Of a stretch of DNA of 64,000 bases, positions 35,620-45,102 are shown one piece after another. The first letter of the stretch is position 1, and each line of letters begins with the position of its first letter. Both the position numbers and the translations under genes were made by a program. Source of the DNA: Clostridium_AD sp964467165 (GTDB lineage Bacteria > Bacillota > Clostridia > Clostridiales > Clostridiaceae); NCBI GenBank assembly GCA_964467165.1, contig CAYXOL010000003.1, positions 1 to 64,000 on the forward strand, read 5' to 3'. The notes beneath the pieces were generated by a model. It did not search any database and was not told the DNA's origin. It was given only the letters and a program-made list of their open reading frames with translations.

Positions 35620-36438
35620 TTACGACTCCTCAACTCTTATAAGCCAGTCATCAATTAATGAATTAAATAATTTTTCTTGTTCTAGTTGCAAACAATGTCC
35701 CGCTCTATCTAGTACAGCGAAAGTTGCTCTTGGAAATTTTTCTAATATACTCCATGCATCCTTATAACCAACGCAATCGTCTTGTTTTCCTAACAATATA
35801 AGAGTAGGTTTTTCAAATTTTTCATTTACCTTATCTACATCGAATGAAAACCCATAGCCATTTTGTTGAAGATTTTGTAGAAATTCTTCATCTGCGATTT
35901 CAAAACCACATAGTCCTTCATTTGTATTTCTTTCAAATATTCTTTGACTTTGAACCACAAATGAAGAATTAAAATCTTCTGCATCCTCTGCTGTTAGTTT
36001 AGATAATAACTCATTGTCTTTTACTAAAACAACATGTTCTTCAACACTTCTTTTTTCATAAGCTGGTATTATAAGTGGACAAATTAATAAAATGCCATCT
36101 AACCGGTCTGCCATTTTGAGAATTACTCCTCTTGACAGATATCCGCCATATGATTGTCCTGCAATTAGGAAATTTTCATTAGGGATGATTGTTTCAATAA
36201 AACTAATTACAATATCAAGCATATCGTCAGAGCTCTTAATCCATTCTGCACTTTCTGATTTACCCATACCTGGCAAGTCAATATATATTCTTTTATAACC
36301 CTCTTTATCACTAAATATAGGTTCCATACATCCAGCCATTAATCTGTGGTCTACATAATAACCATGTAGCATAACAATTGGTTTTCCCTCACCTATTATT
36401 TCATAGTTTATAGTTATATTTTTTATCTTACATTCCAT
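35620..36438 (-). CDS. Alpha/beta-hydrolase
   Basis: A 272-residue alpha/beta-hydrolase fold protein. The oxyanion region HGYYVD, nucleophile elbow GQSYGG, acid in GKQDDCVG and histidine in RAGHCLQLE form the triad. The substrate is unknown. I start at the ATG at 36438 with GGGGGT upstream; the longer frame overlaps the neighbour. It lies 22 bases downstream of a methyltransferase gene and probably shares its transcript. Confidence 0.88.
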   Translation of the reverse strand: MECKIKNITINYEIIGEGKPIVMLHGYYVDHRLMAGCMEPIFSDKEGYKRIYIDLPGMGKSESAEWIKSSDDMLDIVISFIETIIPNENFLIAGQSYGGYLSRGVILKMADRLDGILLICPLIIPAYEKRSVEEHVVLVKDNELLSKLTAEDAEDFNSSFVVQSQRIFERNTNEGLCGFEIADEEFLQNLQQNGYGFSFDVDKVNEKFEKPTLILLGKQDDCVGYKDAWSILEKFPRATFAVLDRAGHCLQLEQEKLFNSLIDDWLIRVEES

Positions 36439-36460
36439 TATTTTTACCCCCATTTTAAAA

Positions 36461-37300
36461 TTATTTTTCCCCAAGCGCATATAAAACGTAGATTGTAGTA
36501 GCTATTCCTTCTTCCCCTTTTATTTCTCTAAGTTTTTCAAAAACTTCTGCTTTAAAGTCTTTCATTTTATCTTGTTGTATCTTTTCCAATGTGCCTACAG
36601 CACCATGAGTCCACTGTTTATCCCACCATTCTTGTTCATCTTTATATACAAAAACTTTCTCTTCACTAGTAATTTGTATGTTTTTAAATGTAGCTTCATT
36701 TAAAATTTTATATAGTCCTTCCTCTGCATGAAATTCAGGACTTTCCTCCTCTTGGTATTCATCTAATTCATCTTCATATGGTGGTAAATATTTTTCAACT
36801 AACTCATGGAACCAACTAAATTTATCATCGCTTTTTCTTAAAAATGTAGTAAATGAAAATCTACCACCCTCTTTTAAAACTCTCATGAATTCATTGAAAG
36901 CTATTTTATAATCCGGAAAGAAGAATACTCCAAATCCACATAGTATATGATCAAAAGTTTCATTTATAAACTCTAGATTTTCAGCATCCATTACCATTGC
37001 CTCTGCGTTTTTCAAAGCTCGCCGTTGTATTTCTAGATTAGTTTCCCTAACCATACCTTCAGCTATATCAATACCTATAACCTTTCCATTTTCTCCAACC
37101 TTCTCTGCTGATACAAAAAGTGATGCCCCTTTTCCTGATGCAACGTCTAATACATTTTGGCCTTCTTTTACACCTGCAAATCCAACTAATTTTTCTCCGA
37201 AATATGCAAAATATCTTGGTCCGTTACTATCAAAAACTGTTGACACCTTATTAAATAAATCGGTTATGTTCTTTTTAATTTCTACACTTTTGTTTTCCAT
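36461..37300 (-). CDS. Class I SAM-dependent methyltransferase
   Basis: A 279-residue methyltransferase resembling the UbiE/Menaquinone type. SAM motif I is NVLDVASGKGASL, motif II is VIGIDIAEGM, then MVMDAENLEF and ILCGFGVFFFPD. The substrate is unknown; ubiquinone or menaquinone methylation is not implied by the context. AAAAGGAGAG precedes the ATG at 37300. It is the first of two genes with the hydrolase. Confidence 0.88.
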   Translation of the reverse strand: MENKSVEIKKNITDLFNKVSTVFDSNGPRYFAYFGEKLVGFAGVKEGQNVLDVASGKGASLFVSAEKVGENGKVIGIDIAEGMVRETNLEIQRRALKNAEAMVMDAENLEFINETFDHILCGFGVFFFPDYKIAFNEFMRVLKEGGRFSFTTFLRKSDDKFSWFHELVEKYLPPYEDELDEYQEEESPEFHAEEGLYKILNEATFKNIQITSEEKVFVYKDEQEWWDKQWTHGAVGTLEKIQQDKMKDFKAEVFEKLREIKGEEGIATTIYVLYALGEK

Positions 37301-37383
37301 GAATATATCTCTCCTTTTGCCTAATGAGCTTTGAAATAAATAACAAATCAATATACGAGTCTATTCTAGCCTATTTCATTTGC

Positions 37384-37510
37384 CTAACTAAAAATATAAT
37401 CTAGTGCATCATCAATTCTCTCATCTAAATCCTCACTAAATTTCATATGAAATTCAATGTTCAAAATCAATTAATGCTGAAAGTTTCCACTTATTATCTA
37501 CTTTCATTAA
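37384..37510 (-). pseudogene. Relic of a phosphotransferase-like (APH) C terminus
   Basis: On the minus strand two coding-like pieces lie in different frames: KVDNKWKLSALIDFEH, followed by a stop, then EFHMKFSEDLDERIDDALDY. IDFEH recalls the metal-binding loop of aminoglycoside-phosphotransferase-like kinases. The pieces would join with a frameshift. It is a fragment between the GNAT and methyltransferase genes. Confidence 0.4.
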
Positions 37511-37519
37511 CACCTTAAA

Positions 37520-38434
37520 TCAAAGCGATACAGATTTTTCCCATATATTGCTCTTATATTCTGCTTTAAAACCAATTGCTAAATAAAATTTCTGATCAGA
37601 GCCAACATATACTGTTTCAGCGCACTCTTTAGCAATCCTATTTGTTGCTTCTCTAATAACAGCACGCCCAAGTCCTATTTTTCTAAACTCTGGAATAGTT
37701 CCAACTGGCTCAAGTATACCTATTTTGTTTATATTGTCGTACCACATTGTACAAAAGGCAGCTATCTCATTAGCTTCAGATACAACGTATAAATCTAAAT
37801 CTACCCTATAGTTAGGAGTTTGTCTTAATGCTTCATAGCAAAGAGGCGATATATTCTCATACTTAGTATTTGCATAACCAAAAGCCTTTGCATGAGCTTT
37901 TCCCTTTTGAATATCACTTACTTCCTGTCCACTTTTTATAGAAAATCCCTTTGGTAAATTTATATCTATGGAGCCATCAATATGAAATGCTAAAGTAGTT
38001 TCATAATAATTTGTTTTTTTATATCCTCTATTTAACGCCATGTTTTCACCTTGCTTATACCCATTTGATAATCGTAACTGAACAATACTTTTTTCGTCTT
38101 TCTCAAGAGCAAGATTTTTTTCAGTAAACTCAAACATTTCTTCTAAAATCTCCTGCGGAAGCTCCTTCATACCAATATTAAAGAAAGCTTCTCCTTTAGC
38201 TTCTCCCTCAGAACTTACAACAGCTATTATTTCTCCATGCTGCTCCCAAATACCAATTGTACTTTCCCATTTTTCAACAGAAACTTCATTCATTACCCGG
38301 GACATAGATTTTGAAAAGTTCCAACGCTCAATTGTCCAATTGCGACCTTTTCCAATAGTTTTAAATGTATCCACTAAAAAATCTCTTACTCTTAGAAAAT
38401 CATTTGCTTCATATTTTTTAAAATTTATATTCAT
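37520..38434 (-). CDS. GNAT-family N-acetyltransferase (two-domain)
   Basis: A 304-residue protein with two GNAT-like halves: a partial N-terminal domain (about 1-115, with ISWEQH-like GIWEQHGEIIAVVSSEG) and a C-terminal catalytic domain with IPEFRKIGLGRAVIREATNRI for acetyl-CoA binding. CGGAGGC precedes the ATG. The substrate is unknown. It is one of three GNAT genes within 4.4 kb on this strand. Confidence 0.88.
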   Translation of the reverse strand: MNINFKKYEANDFLRVRDFLVDTFKTIGKGRNWTIERWNFSKSMSRVMNEVSVEKWESTIGIWEQHGEIIAVVSSEGEAKGEAFFNIGMKELPQEILEEMFEFTEKNLALEKDEKSIVQLRLSNGYKQGENMALNRGYKKTNYYETTLAFHIDGSIDINLPKGFSIKSGQEVSDIQKGKAHAKAFGYANTKYENISPLCYEALRQTPNYRVDLDLYVVSEANEIAAFCTMWYDNINKIGILEPVGTIPEFRKIGLGRAVIREATNRIAKECAETVYVGSDQKFYLAIGFKAEYKSNIWEKSVSL

Positions 38435-38478
38435 AAACTTGCCTCCGATTATATTTTTTCTATTTACTTGCTTTAATG

Positions 38479-39234
38479 TTATTCCTCTTCTTTACTTTCC
38501 GAATAAAGCTCTGCCCATGCTGGGAAAAATCCAGCATTTATAGCAATATTCTGTGAGTGAAAATGGCATTCCCCAGTACCGTAGAAAGGTATTTTCCCTC
38601 GTTTCAAAATCTCATTCTTTAAAAGTATAGTCAAGTTTGTTCCTATACCGCGTCCACGGTACTCAGGCAAAACATCAATACCAACTTGCCACATAGTTTT
38701 GCTATCTTCACTAGCACCTGCCATACCAATTATGTTATCACCCTCAAAAGCAGCAACTGCAAGCATATTTGGAAAGTTTTCATCAAAAACAAAAGCTTCT
38801 CCGAATCTATCATCATTCTCAAATTGCAAAATTTCTTCAGATTCATACCATTTCACATTGGTAATAGGTTCTATACATGGCACATTAGGATTGGGTAGAT
38901 AGTAGTGATGAATATCTGCTATTTCATGTCCAAATTCATTCAATTTTTTATCCATTGCTCTCAGCTTTGGATATTCAGAAATCCATGCCGCTTGTGTATC
39001 TAACAGCTTTTCTTCACACCAAGGCATCATCATAGGTGATGCACTGATAATTGCTTTGCCACCAAAACAAAGTAGCTTTAAAAAGCATCCATCCTGATCA
39101 TATATACGCCTTCCATATATGAGCTTATTTTCAACTATTGTATTTTTTTCTTTTTCAAAGTCAGACACTTGGCAATTATAGTCCAGTGATAACTGCTTTT
39201 TTGCAATTTTTAAAATTTCAGTTTTTGTATACAT
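38479..39234 (-). CDS. GNAT-family N-acetyltransferase
   Basis: A 251-residue protein with a C-terminal GNAT domain: IDVLPEYRGRGIGTNLTILL binds the acetyl-CoA pyrophosphate and SQNIAINAGFFPAW is the usual end. The N-terminal half is divergent. I start at the ATG at 39234, with GGAGG seven bases upstream. It lies 44 bases ahead of the next GNAT gene and is probably co-transcribed with it. Confidence 0.88.
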   Translation of the reverse strand: MYTKTEILKIAKKQLSLDYNCQVSDFEKEKNTIVENKLIYGRRIYDQDGCFLKLLCFGGKAIISASPMMMPWCEEKLLDTQAAWISEYPKLRAMDKKLNEFGHEIADIHHYYLPNPNVPCIEPITNVKWYESEEILQFENDDRFGEAFVFDENFPNMLAVAAFEGDNIIGMAGASEDSKTMWQVGIDVLPEYRGRGIGTNLTILLKNEILKRGKIPFYGTGECHFHSQNIAINAGFFPAWAELYSESKEEE

Positions 39235-39292
39235 ATTATTAGCCTCCATTTATAAACAATTTTTATTTGAAATACATATTTGTAAACTTAAT

Positions 39293-39345
39293 AAAGTTGT
39301 TAACCGTCCCCAGTTATTTCTTAACCAGTTATTTCTTAACTGTCC
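39293..39345. repeat. Repeat AAAGTTGTTAACCGTCCCC plus tandem 15-mer
   Basis: AAAGTTGTTAACCG[T/C]CCCC starts at 39293; close relatives lie near 61584 and 63602. Just after it a 15-base unit (CAGTTATTTCTTAAC) is repeated exactly twice at 39311-39340, followed by another TGTCCCC. It looks like a degenerate inverted-repeat element. Confidence 0.55.
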
Positions 39346-40110
39346 CCTTTCAAAAAATTAAGGATATAGATGAACATACATTCATCTACATCCTTTTAAT
39401 ACCTCACCTTAAGTGCCGGAATTTCATTATTATATATGCTTTCATCCAAATATTCTTGCTATGGATAAATACCAAACATATATATAAATTTAAAATAAAA
39501 AGCTATGTTGTCAAAAACAACACAGCTCTAATTTCAAATTATTATTAAGCAAGATAACGCTAAGATGTAATTACTTTTTATAAATCTAGCATTAAAGTAA
39601 AGACATACTTCCTAGCACTTTTATAACTTACTGTAATGTTAATGAAACTCAAAGAATTGTAATTGATGTCGTTCAATCAATATAATTAAAATCCTAAAAT
39701 CTACAGCAAATAAACCTAAACTATTAAAAAGATAATCCTTAATATTATAGATTACTATATATTTTGAGTATCTCAAATAAACCTAAATATAGATTTATAA
39801 AAACACTTATACCTATAGTATTTTTGCTATGATTTTACTATTAGATTTCAAATTTATTATAATTGTAACAACATAATAATCATTCTTCTGTTCCCCTTTC
39901 ACAGTAGTTTTAATAATATAACGACTTTACTTAAATGTCGATATATTGATTATATTGTACATTTTGCCATTAGTCAATGTTTTTATAAATATAATTTTCT
40001 GAACTTTCTATCAAATTATTTCTTGCAGAGCTATATATTAAATATTTAACAATAATATCATAATTTAGATTACTGTTCCTGGATAAGATAATAATCTTAT
40101 TTAAAATAAA
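39346..40110. other. Long AT-rich gap with two minus-strand hairpins
   Basis: About 900 bases lie between the GNAT and coiled-coil genes. Hairpins near 39359-39397 (AAGGAT-TAGATGAA and complement) and 39495-39530 (AAGCT-TGTTGT and complement) have U-runs on the minus strand. No gene upstream of them on that strand is intact before 40111, so they may be leftovers of decayed genes. No reading frame is convincing. Confidence 0.4.
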
Positions 40111-40136
40111 AAAAGACACCTACATAAGTGTCTTTA
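40111..40136 (-). terminator. Terminator after the coiled-coil gene
   Basis: AAAGACAC pairs with GTGTCTTT around an 8-base loop, close to the stop of the upstream minus-strand gene. Confidence 0.75.
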
Positions 40137-40147
40137 TATATCATTTA

Positions 40148-40510
40148 CTATTTTGCACATTTTAGGTATGCAATATCTGTTATATTCTTTCCTGTGGCAA
40201 GTTCTACGAAATTTAAGTCTTTAGCAATTGTATCAATTTTAGAGTTAGTTTCTTTTATTTCAGCTTTAAGTTCACCAGCAATATTTACAAGTTGATGAGT
40301 TAAATTATCTATATCAGCTTTATGAAATTCCGATGCAACTTTTAGTGAACTCAGAACTTCACCATGCTCATCAAGTTGCGTTTTAACTAATTTTATGTCA
40401 CCTTTCATCTGCTTCATGTCACCTTGCATCTGCTTCATGTCACCTTTCACCTGTTTCACATCACCTTGGATTTGTTCTAGTATCTTTAATATTTTATCTT
40501 CGCTATTCAT
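40148..40510 (-). CDS. Coiled-coil protein with heptad repeats (120 aa)
   Basis: A soluble helical protein built on heptads; residues about 15-45 are near-exact seven-residue repeats of the type GDMKQMQ. The DNA under them is a 21-bp tandem repeat. No enzyme motif. AAGGAG precedes the ATG at 40510. Function unknown; the composition resembles phage-like or tail-fibre-adjacent coiled coils, but no phage genes are nearby. Confidence 0.7.
   Translation of the reverse strand: MNSEDKILKILEQIQGDVKQVKGDMKQMQGDMKQMKGDIKLVKTQLDEHGEVLSSLKVASEFHKADIDNLTHQLVNIAGELKAEIKETNSKIDTIAKDLNFVELATGKNITDIAYLKCAK
40396..40458. repeat. Three 21-bp tandem repeats within the coiled-coil gene
   Basis: Units at 40396-40416, 40417-40437 and 40438-40458 share TGTCACCTT.CA.CTG.TTCA with one to three changes, and a decayed fourth follows. 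Each unit encodes one heptad, so the coiled coil could grow or shrink in register. Confidence 0.8.
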
Positions 40511-40628
40511 TATATCAACTCCTTGCAAATTATGAAGCTATATGACATCATTATATCAAAAATAATACCTAGCGTAAAGTGGGATATTTCTCCTTTTAAA
40601 AATGCATACTTAATTATACTTGAACAAT

Positions 40629-40671
40629 AAAAAATCATTAGCTAAGTAGCCTATTTAACTAATGGTTTTTT
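40629..40671 (-). terminator. ptsG terminator
   Basis: AAAAAATCATTAGCTAA pairs imperfectly with TTAACTAATGGTTTTTT; the U-run is on the minus strand, 30 bases past the ptsG stop. Confidence 0.8.
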
Positions 40672-40703
40672 ATGGAAATTTCTTTATAACTGGAATATGG
40701 ATA

Positions 40704-42236
40704 TTATTTATCTAATCCCTTAGCTATAATTTCTTTAATTTCTGTTTTTATATTTTCTGCTTTTGTTCCAAATATTGCTTGAACACTGTTGCCAACTTCA
40801 AGAACTCCCGCAGCCCCTAATTTCTTAAGTTCTGCTTTGTCAACATTCTTAACCTCTTTAACACTTACTCGCAGCCGAGTAATGCAAGCATCTAAATTTG
40901 TAATATTACCATTTCCACCTAATGCTTTTAATACTGCTATTGCATGTTCTTGGCCTTTAAGATTAGTATTTTCTACACTTGCATCTTTTTGCTCCTCATC
41001 TTCACGACCTGGAGTTTTAAGGTTCCACTTTCTAATAACAAATCGGAATCCAAAGTAGTAAATTAATGCAAATACTAATCCCACAGGAATTACCAGCCAC
41101 CATGCTGTTTTATTTGGAATTACACCAAATAGCAAGAAATCTATAAGCCCACCTGAGAATGTCATTCCTATTTTAACACCTAAAAGTTGCATTGTCATAA
41201 ATGATAATCCTGCGAACACACAGTGAATTCCGTACAATACTGGTGCTACGAATAAAAATGAGAATTCAATTGGTTCTGTAATTCCTGTTAGGAATGATGT
41301 CAAAGCTGCAGATCCTAAAATACCAGCTACAAGTAATTTCTTTTCAGTTTTTGCTTCATGAATCATTGCAAGTGCTGCTGCTGGAAGCCCAAACATCATA
41401 AATGGGAACTTACCAGTCATAAATGTACCTGCTGTAATTGGTACCCCATCTTTTAATTGAGCCATAAATATAAGTTGATCTCCGTTAACTACTTGACCGG
41501 CTTTATTTATATACTCACCGAATTGATACCAAAACGGGTTATAAAATATGTGATGCAATCCGAATGGTATTAATGATCTTTCTATTACTCCAAATACAAA
41601 AGCTGCCAGCGTTGGATTAGCATCAATCATACTTTTAGAGAAAAGTGTTAAACCATTTTGAATTGGAGGCCATACGAAACTCATTGCAATACCGATTGCG
41701 ATTGCAAATACAGCTGTAACAATTGGTACAAATCTCTTACCTTGAAAGAATCCCAGGTAAGAAGGTAATTCAATATTGTAATATTTTTTATATAGTTGCG
41801 CTGCTACAATACCCATTATAATACCGCCAAATACTCCAGTTTGAAGTGTTGGAATACCTAATACACTTGCAAACTCTGGATGTGCTCTAGTTAAAAGTTC
41901 TGGAGTAACCCCTGCAACAATACCTAAAGTTTGGTTCATTATTAAGAACCCAACTATTGCTGCGAGTCCTGCAACTCCTTCACCATCAGCAAGACCTACT
42001 GCAACCCCTACTGCAAATAACAATGCAAGGTTACCAAAAATAATTCCGCCAGACTGTTCCATAATTTTAGCTACTAATTGAATCCAACCAGCATTAAAAA
42101 AGGACACCTTTGCTAAGAAATCCGGATTTTGAAACATATTACCAAATGCAAGTAACATTCCCGCAGCTGGTAATAGCGCTACTGGTAGCATTAATGATCT
42201 TCCTACCTTTTGTAAAACACCAAAAGCCTTTTTCAT
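40704..42236 (-). CDS. ptsG: PTS glucose-family EIICB component
   Basis: Membrane glucose permease of the phosphotransferase system. The EIIC domain (about 1-390) starts like PtsG (FGVLQKVGRSLMLPVALLPA) and contains HHIFYNPFWYQ and GITEPIEFSFLF. The EIIB domain (about 425-510) has the phosphocysteine in ACITRLRVSV. There is no EIIA domain, so it depends on a separate EIIA. GAGAGGGG precedes the ATG. A GlcT-type RAT and terminator lie upstream, which supports the glucose specificity. Confidence 0.9.
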   Translation of the reverse strand: MKKAFGVLQKVGRSLMLPVALLPAAGMLLAFGNMFQNPDFLAKVSFFNAGWIQLVAKIMEQSGGIIFGNLALLFAVGVAVGLADGEGVAGLAAIVGFLIMNQTLGIVAGVTPELLTRAHPEFASVLGIPTLQTGVFGGIIMGIVAAQLYKKYYNIELPSYLGFFQGKRFVPIVTAVFAIAIGIAMSFVWPPIQNGLTLFSKSMIDANPTLAAFVFGVIERSLIPFGLHHIFYNPFWYQFGEYINKAGQVVNGDQLIFMAQLKDGVPITAGTFMTGKFPFMMFGLPAAALAMIHEAKTEKKLLVAGILGSAALTSFLTGITEPIEFSFLFVAPVLYGIHCVFAGLSFMTMQLLGVKIGMTFSGGLIDFLLFGVIPNKTAWWLVIPVGLVFALIYYFGFRFVIRKWNLKTPGREDEEQKDASVENTNLKGQEHAIAVLKALGGNGNITNLDACITRLRVSVKEVKNVDKAELKKLGAAGVLEVGNSVQAIFGTKAENIKTEIKEIIAKGLDK

Positions 42237-42269
42237 TTATATTCCCCTCTCTTTTGTGGCATGTTTGCA

Positions 42270-42349
42270 AAAATAAAAAGCATGAGCAAAGTCATGTTAA
42301 TAGCTATATTTAAGTTTAGCTATTAAACTATAATGACTTATGCTCATGC
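42270..42349 (-). terminator. Conditional terminator upstream of ptsG
   Basis: GCATGAGC-AAGTCAT pairs with ATGACTT-GCTCATGC at the outside, with an inner AATAGCTA/TAGCTATT stem, followed on the minus strand by TTTTTATTTTT. It overlaps the right end of the RAT, so RAT and terminator are mutually exclusive. Confidence 0.85.
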
Positions 42350-42370
42350 CTGATAATATCAGTAACACGC
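42342..42370 (-). promoter_or_regulatory. GlcT-type ribonucleic antiterminator (RAT) of ptsG
   Basis: The minus strand reads GCGTGTTACTGAT then ATCAGGCATGAGC. It matches the RAT consensus (GTTACTG ... CAGGCA) in primary sequence and stem. Bound by unphosphorylated-EII-activated GlcT in Bacillus, it prevents termination downstream. Confidence 0.85.
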
Positions 42371-42516
42371 AAATTTACTTATTAAATTAATTTTCCACTT
42401 CATACTTCTACATATAACTCCATACTTATTATGTAATATAAAGATGATATCACGCATTAATATTTTTTTCAACTTTTTTCGACATTCTTTTTGAAACTTT
42501 CTTATTTTTTTAATTT

Positions 42517-44856
42517 CTACATTAAATTTATCTTTTTTTCCATTAGACTTTTAATTTCTTTTTCAGGTATTGGCCTGCTAATTATATATCCTTGAATTGC
42601 ATAACTATTTAATTTCTCTAAAATAATAAATTGTTCTAAATCCTCAACTCCTTCTACTACAACTTTTATATTTAAACTTTCCGCCATTGCAATTATGGCT
42701 TTTACAATTTCATTTTTTTGAATGCTCACGGCAATATCTATTATTAAAGACCTATCTATTTTTAAAATGTCTATTGGAAGCCTATTTACATAGCTTAGAG
42801 AAGAATAACCTGTACCAAAATCATCCAAAGCAATGCTTACTCCCAAATTCTTAATTTTATTTAATGTTTTTATTGTTAAATCAACATTTTGCATTGCTGC
42901 ATTTTCTGTGATTTCTAAAACCAAATATTTTGCATCCAAACCCGCATCTTTTAGTGCATTACTAACTATGTCTACAAAATCAAATTGCTCCAATTGTTTA
43001 AAAGTTATATTCACGGTAACGTAGATTTCCATGCCAGAATTTCTCCATTCGCTGCACTGTCTACACGCTTCCCTCATTACCCATTTGCCTAGTTCAATAA
43101 TATACCCATTATTTTCAGCCATAGGAATAAAATCCGATGGCGGTATTATCTTGTTATCTCGATTCCATCTAATCAACGCCTCAAAGCCAATTATTTTTTT
43201 ATTTTTCACATGAGTAATTGCTTGATAATATACCATCATCTCTTTTTTTTCAAGGGATTTATATAAATTACTCTCTAAAATAAGATTAGTGAGTCCTGCC
43301 ACATTCATATTTCCAGAATACACGCTGTAACAGTTGCCTCCATTTCTTTTAGCTTCATACATAGCAATATCAGAATTTTTCATCAAACTAGAAATATCCT
43401 CCCCATGCTGTGGATACATGCTTATTCCTATACTAACTGTAGTATAAAGTTCATTATCCATATATATAAATGATTCCTTTAGTACATTTTTTATACGAAG
43501 AGCTAGGCTCTCCGCCTCTCCTGCTGAATCTATATGGTTTAGTAGTATAATAAACTCATCTCCACCAATTCGTGACACTATATCTGAAGAACCTACAACA
43601 TTACTAATGCGTGCTGCCACCTTTTGAATCAAAACATCCCCTGCATGATGCCCTAAACTGTCATTAACTCTTTTAAAATCATCTAAATCTATAAATAATA
43701 TAGCAAATTTACCACCATTTTTTTTCTTTTTGTCTAAAGTTATGTTTATGATTTCCATAATCATTTTTCTATTGGCAAGTCCAGTTAGTGCATCTCTATT
43801 GGCGAGTTCCAGGTTTTTCTGGCTATACTTTTCTAGCTCACCAAGCATATTGTTTATTCCTATAGCTAGTGAAGCTATTTCATCATTCCCAGAGATTTTC
43901 ATTTTTATAGTTAAATCTTTTGTGTCACTTATCTTATGTATTATTGTATTCATTTTCATTATTCTACTTGCTACCACTTTATTTAAATAAACTAATGCTA
44001 CCCCAAAAAAAATGAAATTTAGAATAATAAATATAATAACAAAATACGTTATACTCTTTATAGCTTGACTATGTATTTCCCTAAATTCATTTACCTTAAT
44101 AACTAAATATGGATTATGTTCTATATCATGCAATACTTTGTACCCTATTGCTGAGTTACCATTAATATTTTCAACTGCTTCCTCATCATTCCATATTATA
44201 TCTTTCTTACTCTCTAATACTTTATTATATTTCTCCATACTAAAATTAGCCCTAACACTTAAACCAATTTCAGATATTTGCAGCGCATCTAAGTACCTGC
44301 CAGAAATAATATGACCTCCAGATTCTAATGTACCATCTGAAGTTGTTATGGGTTCTGTAACAAGTATGGCAGGTGTATTATTTATTTCACAAACTCCACT
44401 AAAACTTTGAGAACGTTTCGCTATAAATAATTTCTCAACTTTACGTAAAATTTCCTCTTGTATTTTTTCAGAAATATCTTCCTGTTTATCCGTATTAAAA
44501 TTATATCCCTTACTAAGTATTATTTTCCCGTATTTATCTGTATAAATCATAAAATTAATTTCAAAGGTTTTAAATGATGAAAGGTTACCAAAATTCGAAG
44601 AAACATATTCTTCATTTTTGTTTTTTGAAAAATCAAATGAATCATCCCATGATGAATAATCTTTTATAAAAGCACTTACATTTTCTACTTCTCTATTTAT
44701 GGTATTATTAACTCTTTTCACATCCCTAATAATACTATTTTCCTCTATTGTTCTAAAACCACTTAATAATATGCTGTTTGATAAAAACACTAATATTATT
44801 ATAAAAATTGCAATTGCCCAGCCCACTCCCATTAAAAACTTATTATGTAATTTCAT
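42517..44856 (-). CDS. CHASE4-HAMP-GGDEF-EAL membrane protein (cyclic di-GMP turnover)
   Basis: 779 residues: two membrane helices (about 8-28 and 270-292) flank a periplasm-facing CHASE4-like sensor (AFIKDYSSWDDSFDF, VTEPITTSDG). HAMP (about 295-345) follows, then GGDEF (SRIGGDEFIIL) and EAL (EALIRW, EITENAA, DDFGTGYSSLSY). Both catalytic domains keep their key residues, so synthesis and degradation are both possible. The RxxD inhibitory site is not conserved (GSSD at its position). AAGGAGAAGG precedes the ATG. It is monocistronic. Confidence 0.92.
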   Translation of the reverse strand: MKLHNKFLMGVGWAIAIFIIILVFLSNSILLSGFRTIEENSIIRDVKRVNNTINREVENVSAFIKDYSSWDDSFDFSKNKNEEYVSSNFGNLSSFKTFEINFMIYTDKYGKIILSKGYNFNTDKQEDISEKIQEEILRKVEKLFIAKRSQSFSGVCEINNTPAILVTEPITTSDGTLESGGHIISGRYLDALQISEIGLSVRANFSMEKYNKVLESKKDIIWNDEEAVENINGNSAIGYKVLHDIEHNPYLVIKVNEFREIHSQAIKSITYFVIIFIILNFIFFGVALVYLNKVVASRIMKMNTIIHKISDTKDLTIKMKISGNDEIASLAIGINNMLGELEKYSQKNLELANRDALTGLANRKMIMEIINITLDKKKKNGGKFAILFIDLDDFKRVNDSLGHHAGDVLIQKVAARISNVVGSSDIVSRIGGDEFIILLNHIDSAGEAESLALRIKNVLKESFIYMDNELYTTVSIGISMYPQHGEDISSLMKNSDIAMYEAKRNGGNCYSVYSGNMNVAGLTNLILESNLYKSLEKKEMMVYYQAITHVKNKKIIGFEALIRWNRDNKIIPPSDFIPMAENNGYIIELGKWVMREACRQCSEWRNSGMEIYVTVNITFKQLEQFDFVDIVSNALKDAGLDAKYLVLEITENAAMQNVDLTIKTLNKIKNLGVSIALDDFGTGYSSLSYVNRLPIDILKIDRSLIIDIAVSIQKNEIVKAIIAMAESLNIKVVVEGVEDLEQFIILEKLNSYAIQGYIISRPIPEKEIKSLMEKKINLM

Positions 44857-44950
44857 ACCTTCTCCTTATTAAAATATTAATAATTTCTAACATTCCATAA
44901 ACAGTATATAATTTTATTAAATAGTTGTATACAATTTTCTGTAAAATAAA

Positions 44951-44989
44951 ATAAGCTAACAAAATGATTTATCATTTGTGTTAACTTAT
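44951..44989 (-). terminator. Terminator after the 30-residue Lys-rich gene
   Basis: ATAAG-TAACAAAATGAT and its near-complement form a long stem with a 2-base loop, followed on the minus strand by TTTTATTTTAC. Confidence 0.8.
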
Positions 44990-45009
44990 TCTTTTAATTA
45001 ACATATTTA

Positions 45010-45102
45010 TTATCCTACGGTATTTCCCTTTTGATTCTTTTTCTGAGTCTTATCTTTTGTGTCCTTTGACCCTGATTTTTTTTCTCCACCTTTTTTAGCC
45101 AT
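45010..45102 (-). CDS. Lys-rich 30-residue microprotein
   Basis: MAKKGGEKKSGSKDTKDKTQ.. is 30 residues, highly basic, and free of hydrophobic stretches. AAAGAGGTG precedes the ATG and a strong terminator follows, so it looks like a real gene missed by length filters. Not recognised; disordered, possibly nucleic-acid binding or a spore/stress peptide, by composition alone. Confidence 0.6.
   Translation of the reverse strand: MAKKGGEKKSGSKDTKDKTQKKNQKGNTVG

Noticed and set aside
40396..40466. CRISPR-like short repeats
   Set aside because: The units abut without spacers and stay in frame as heptads of a protein.
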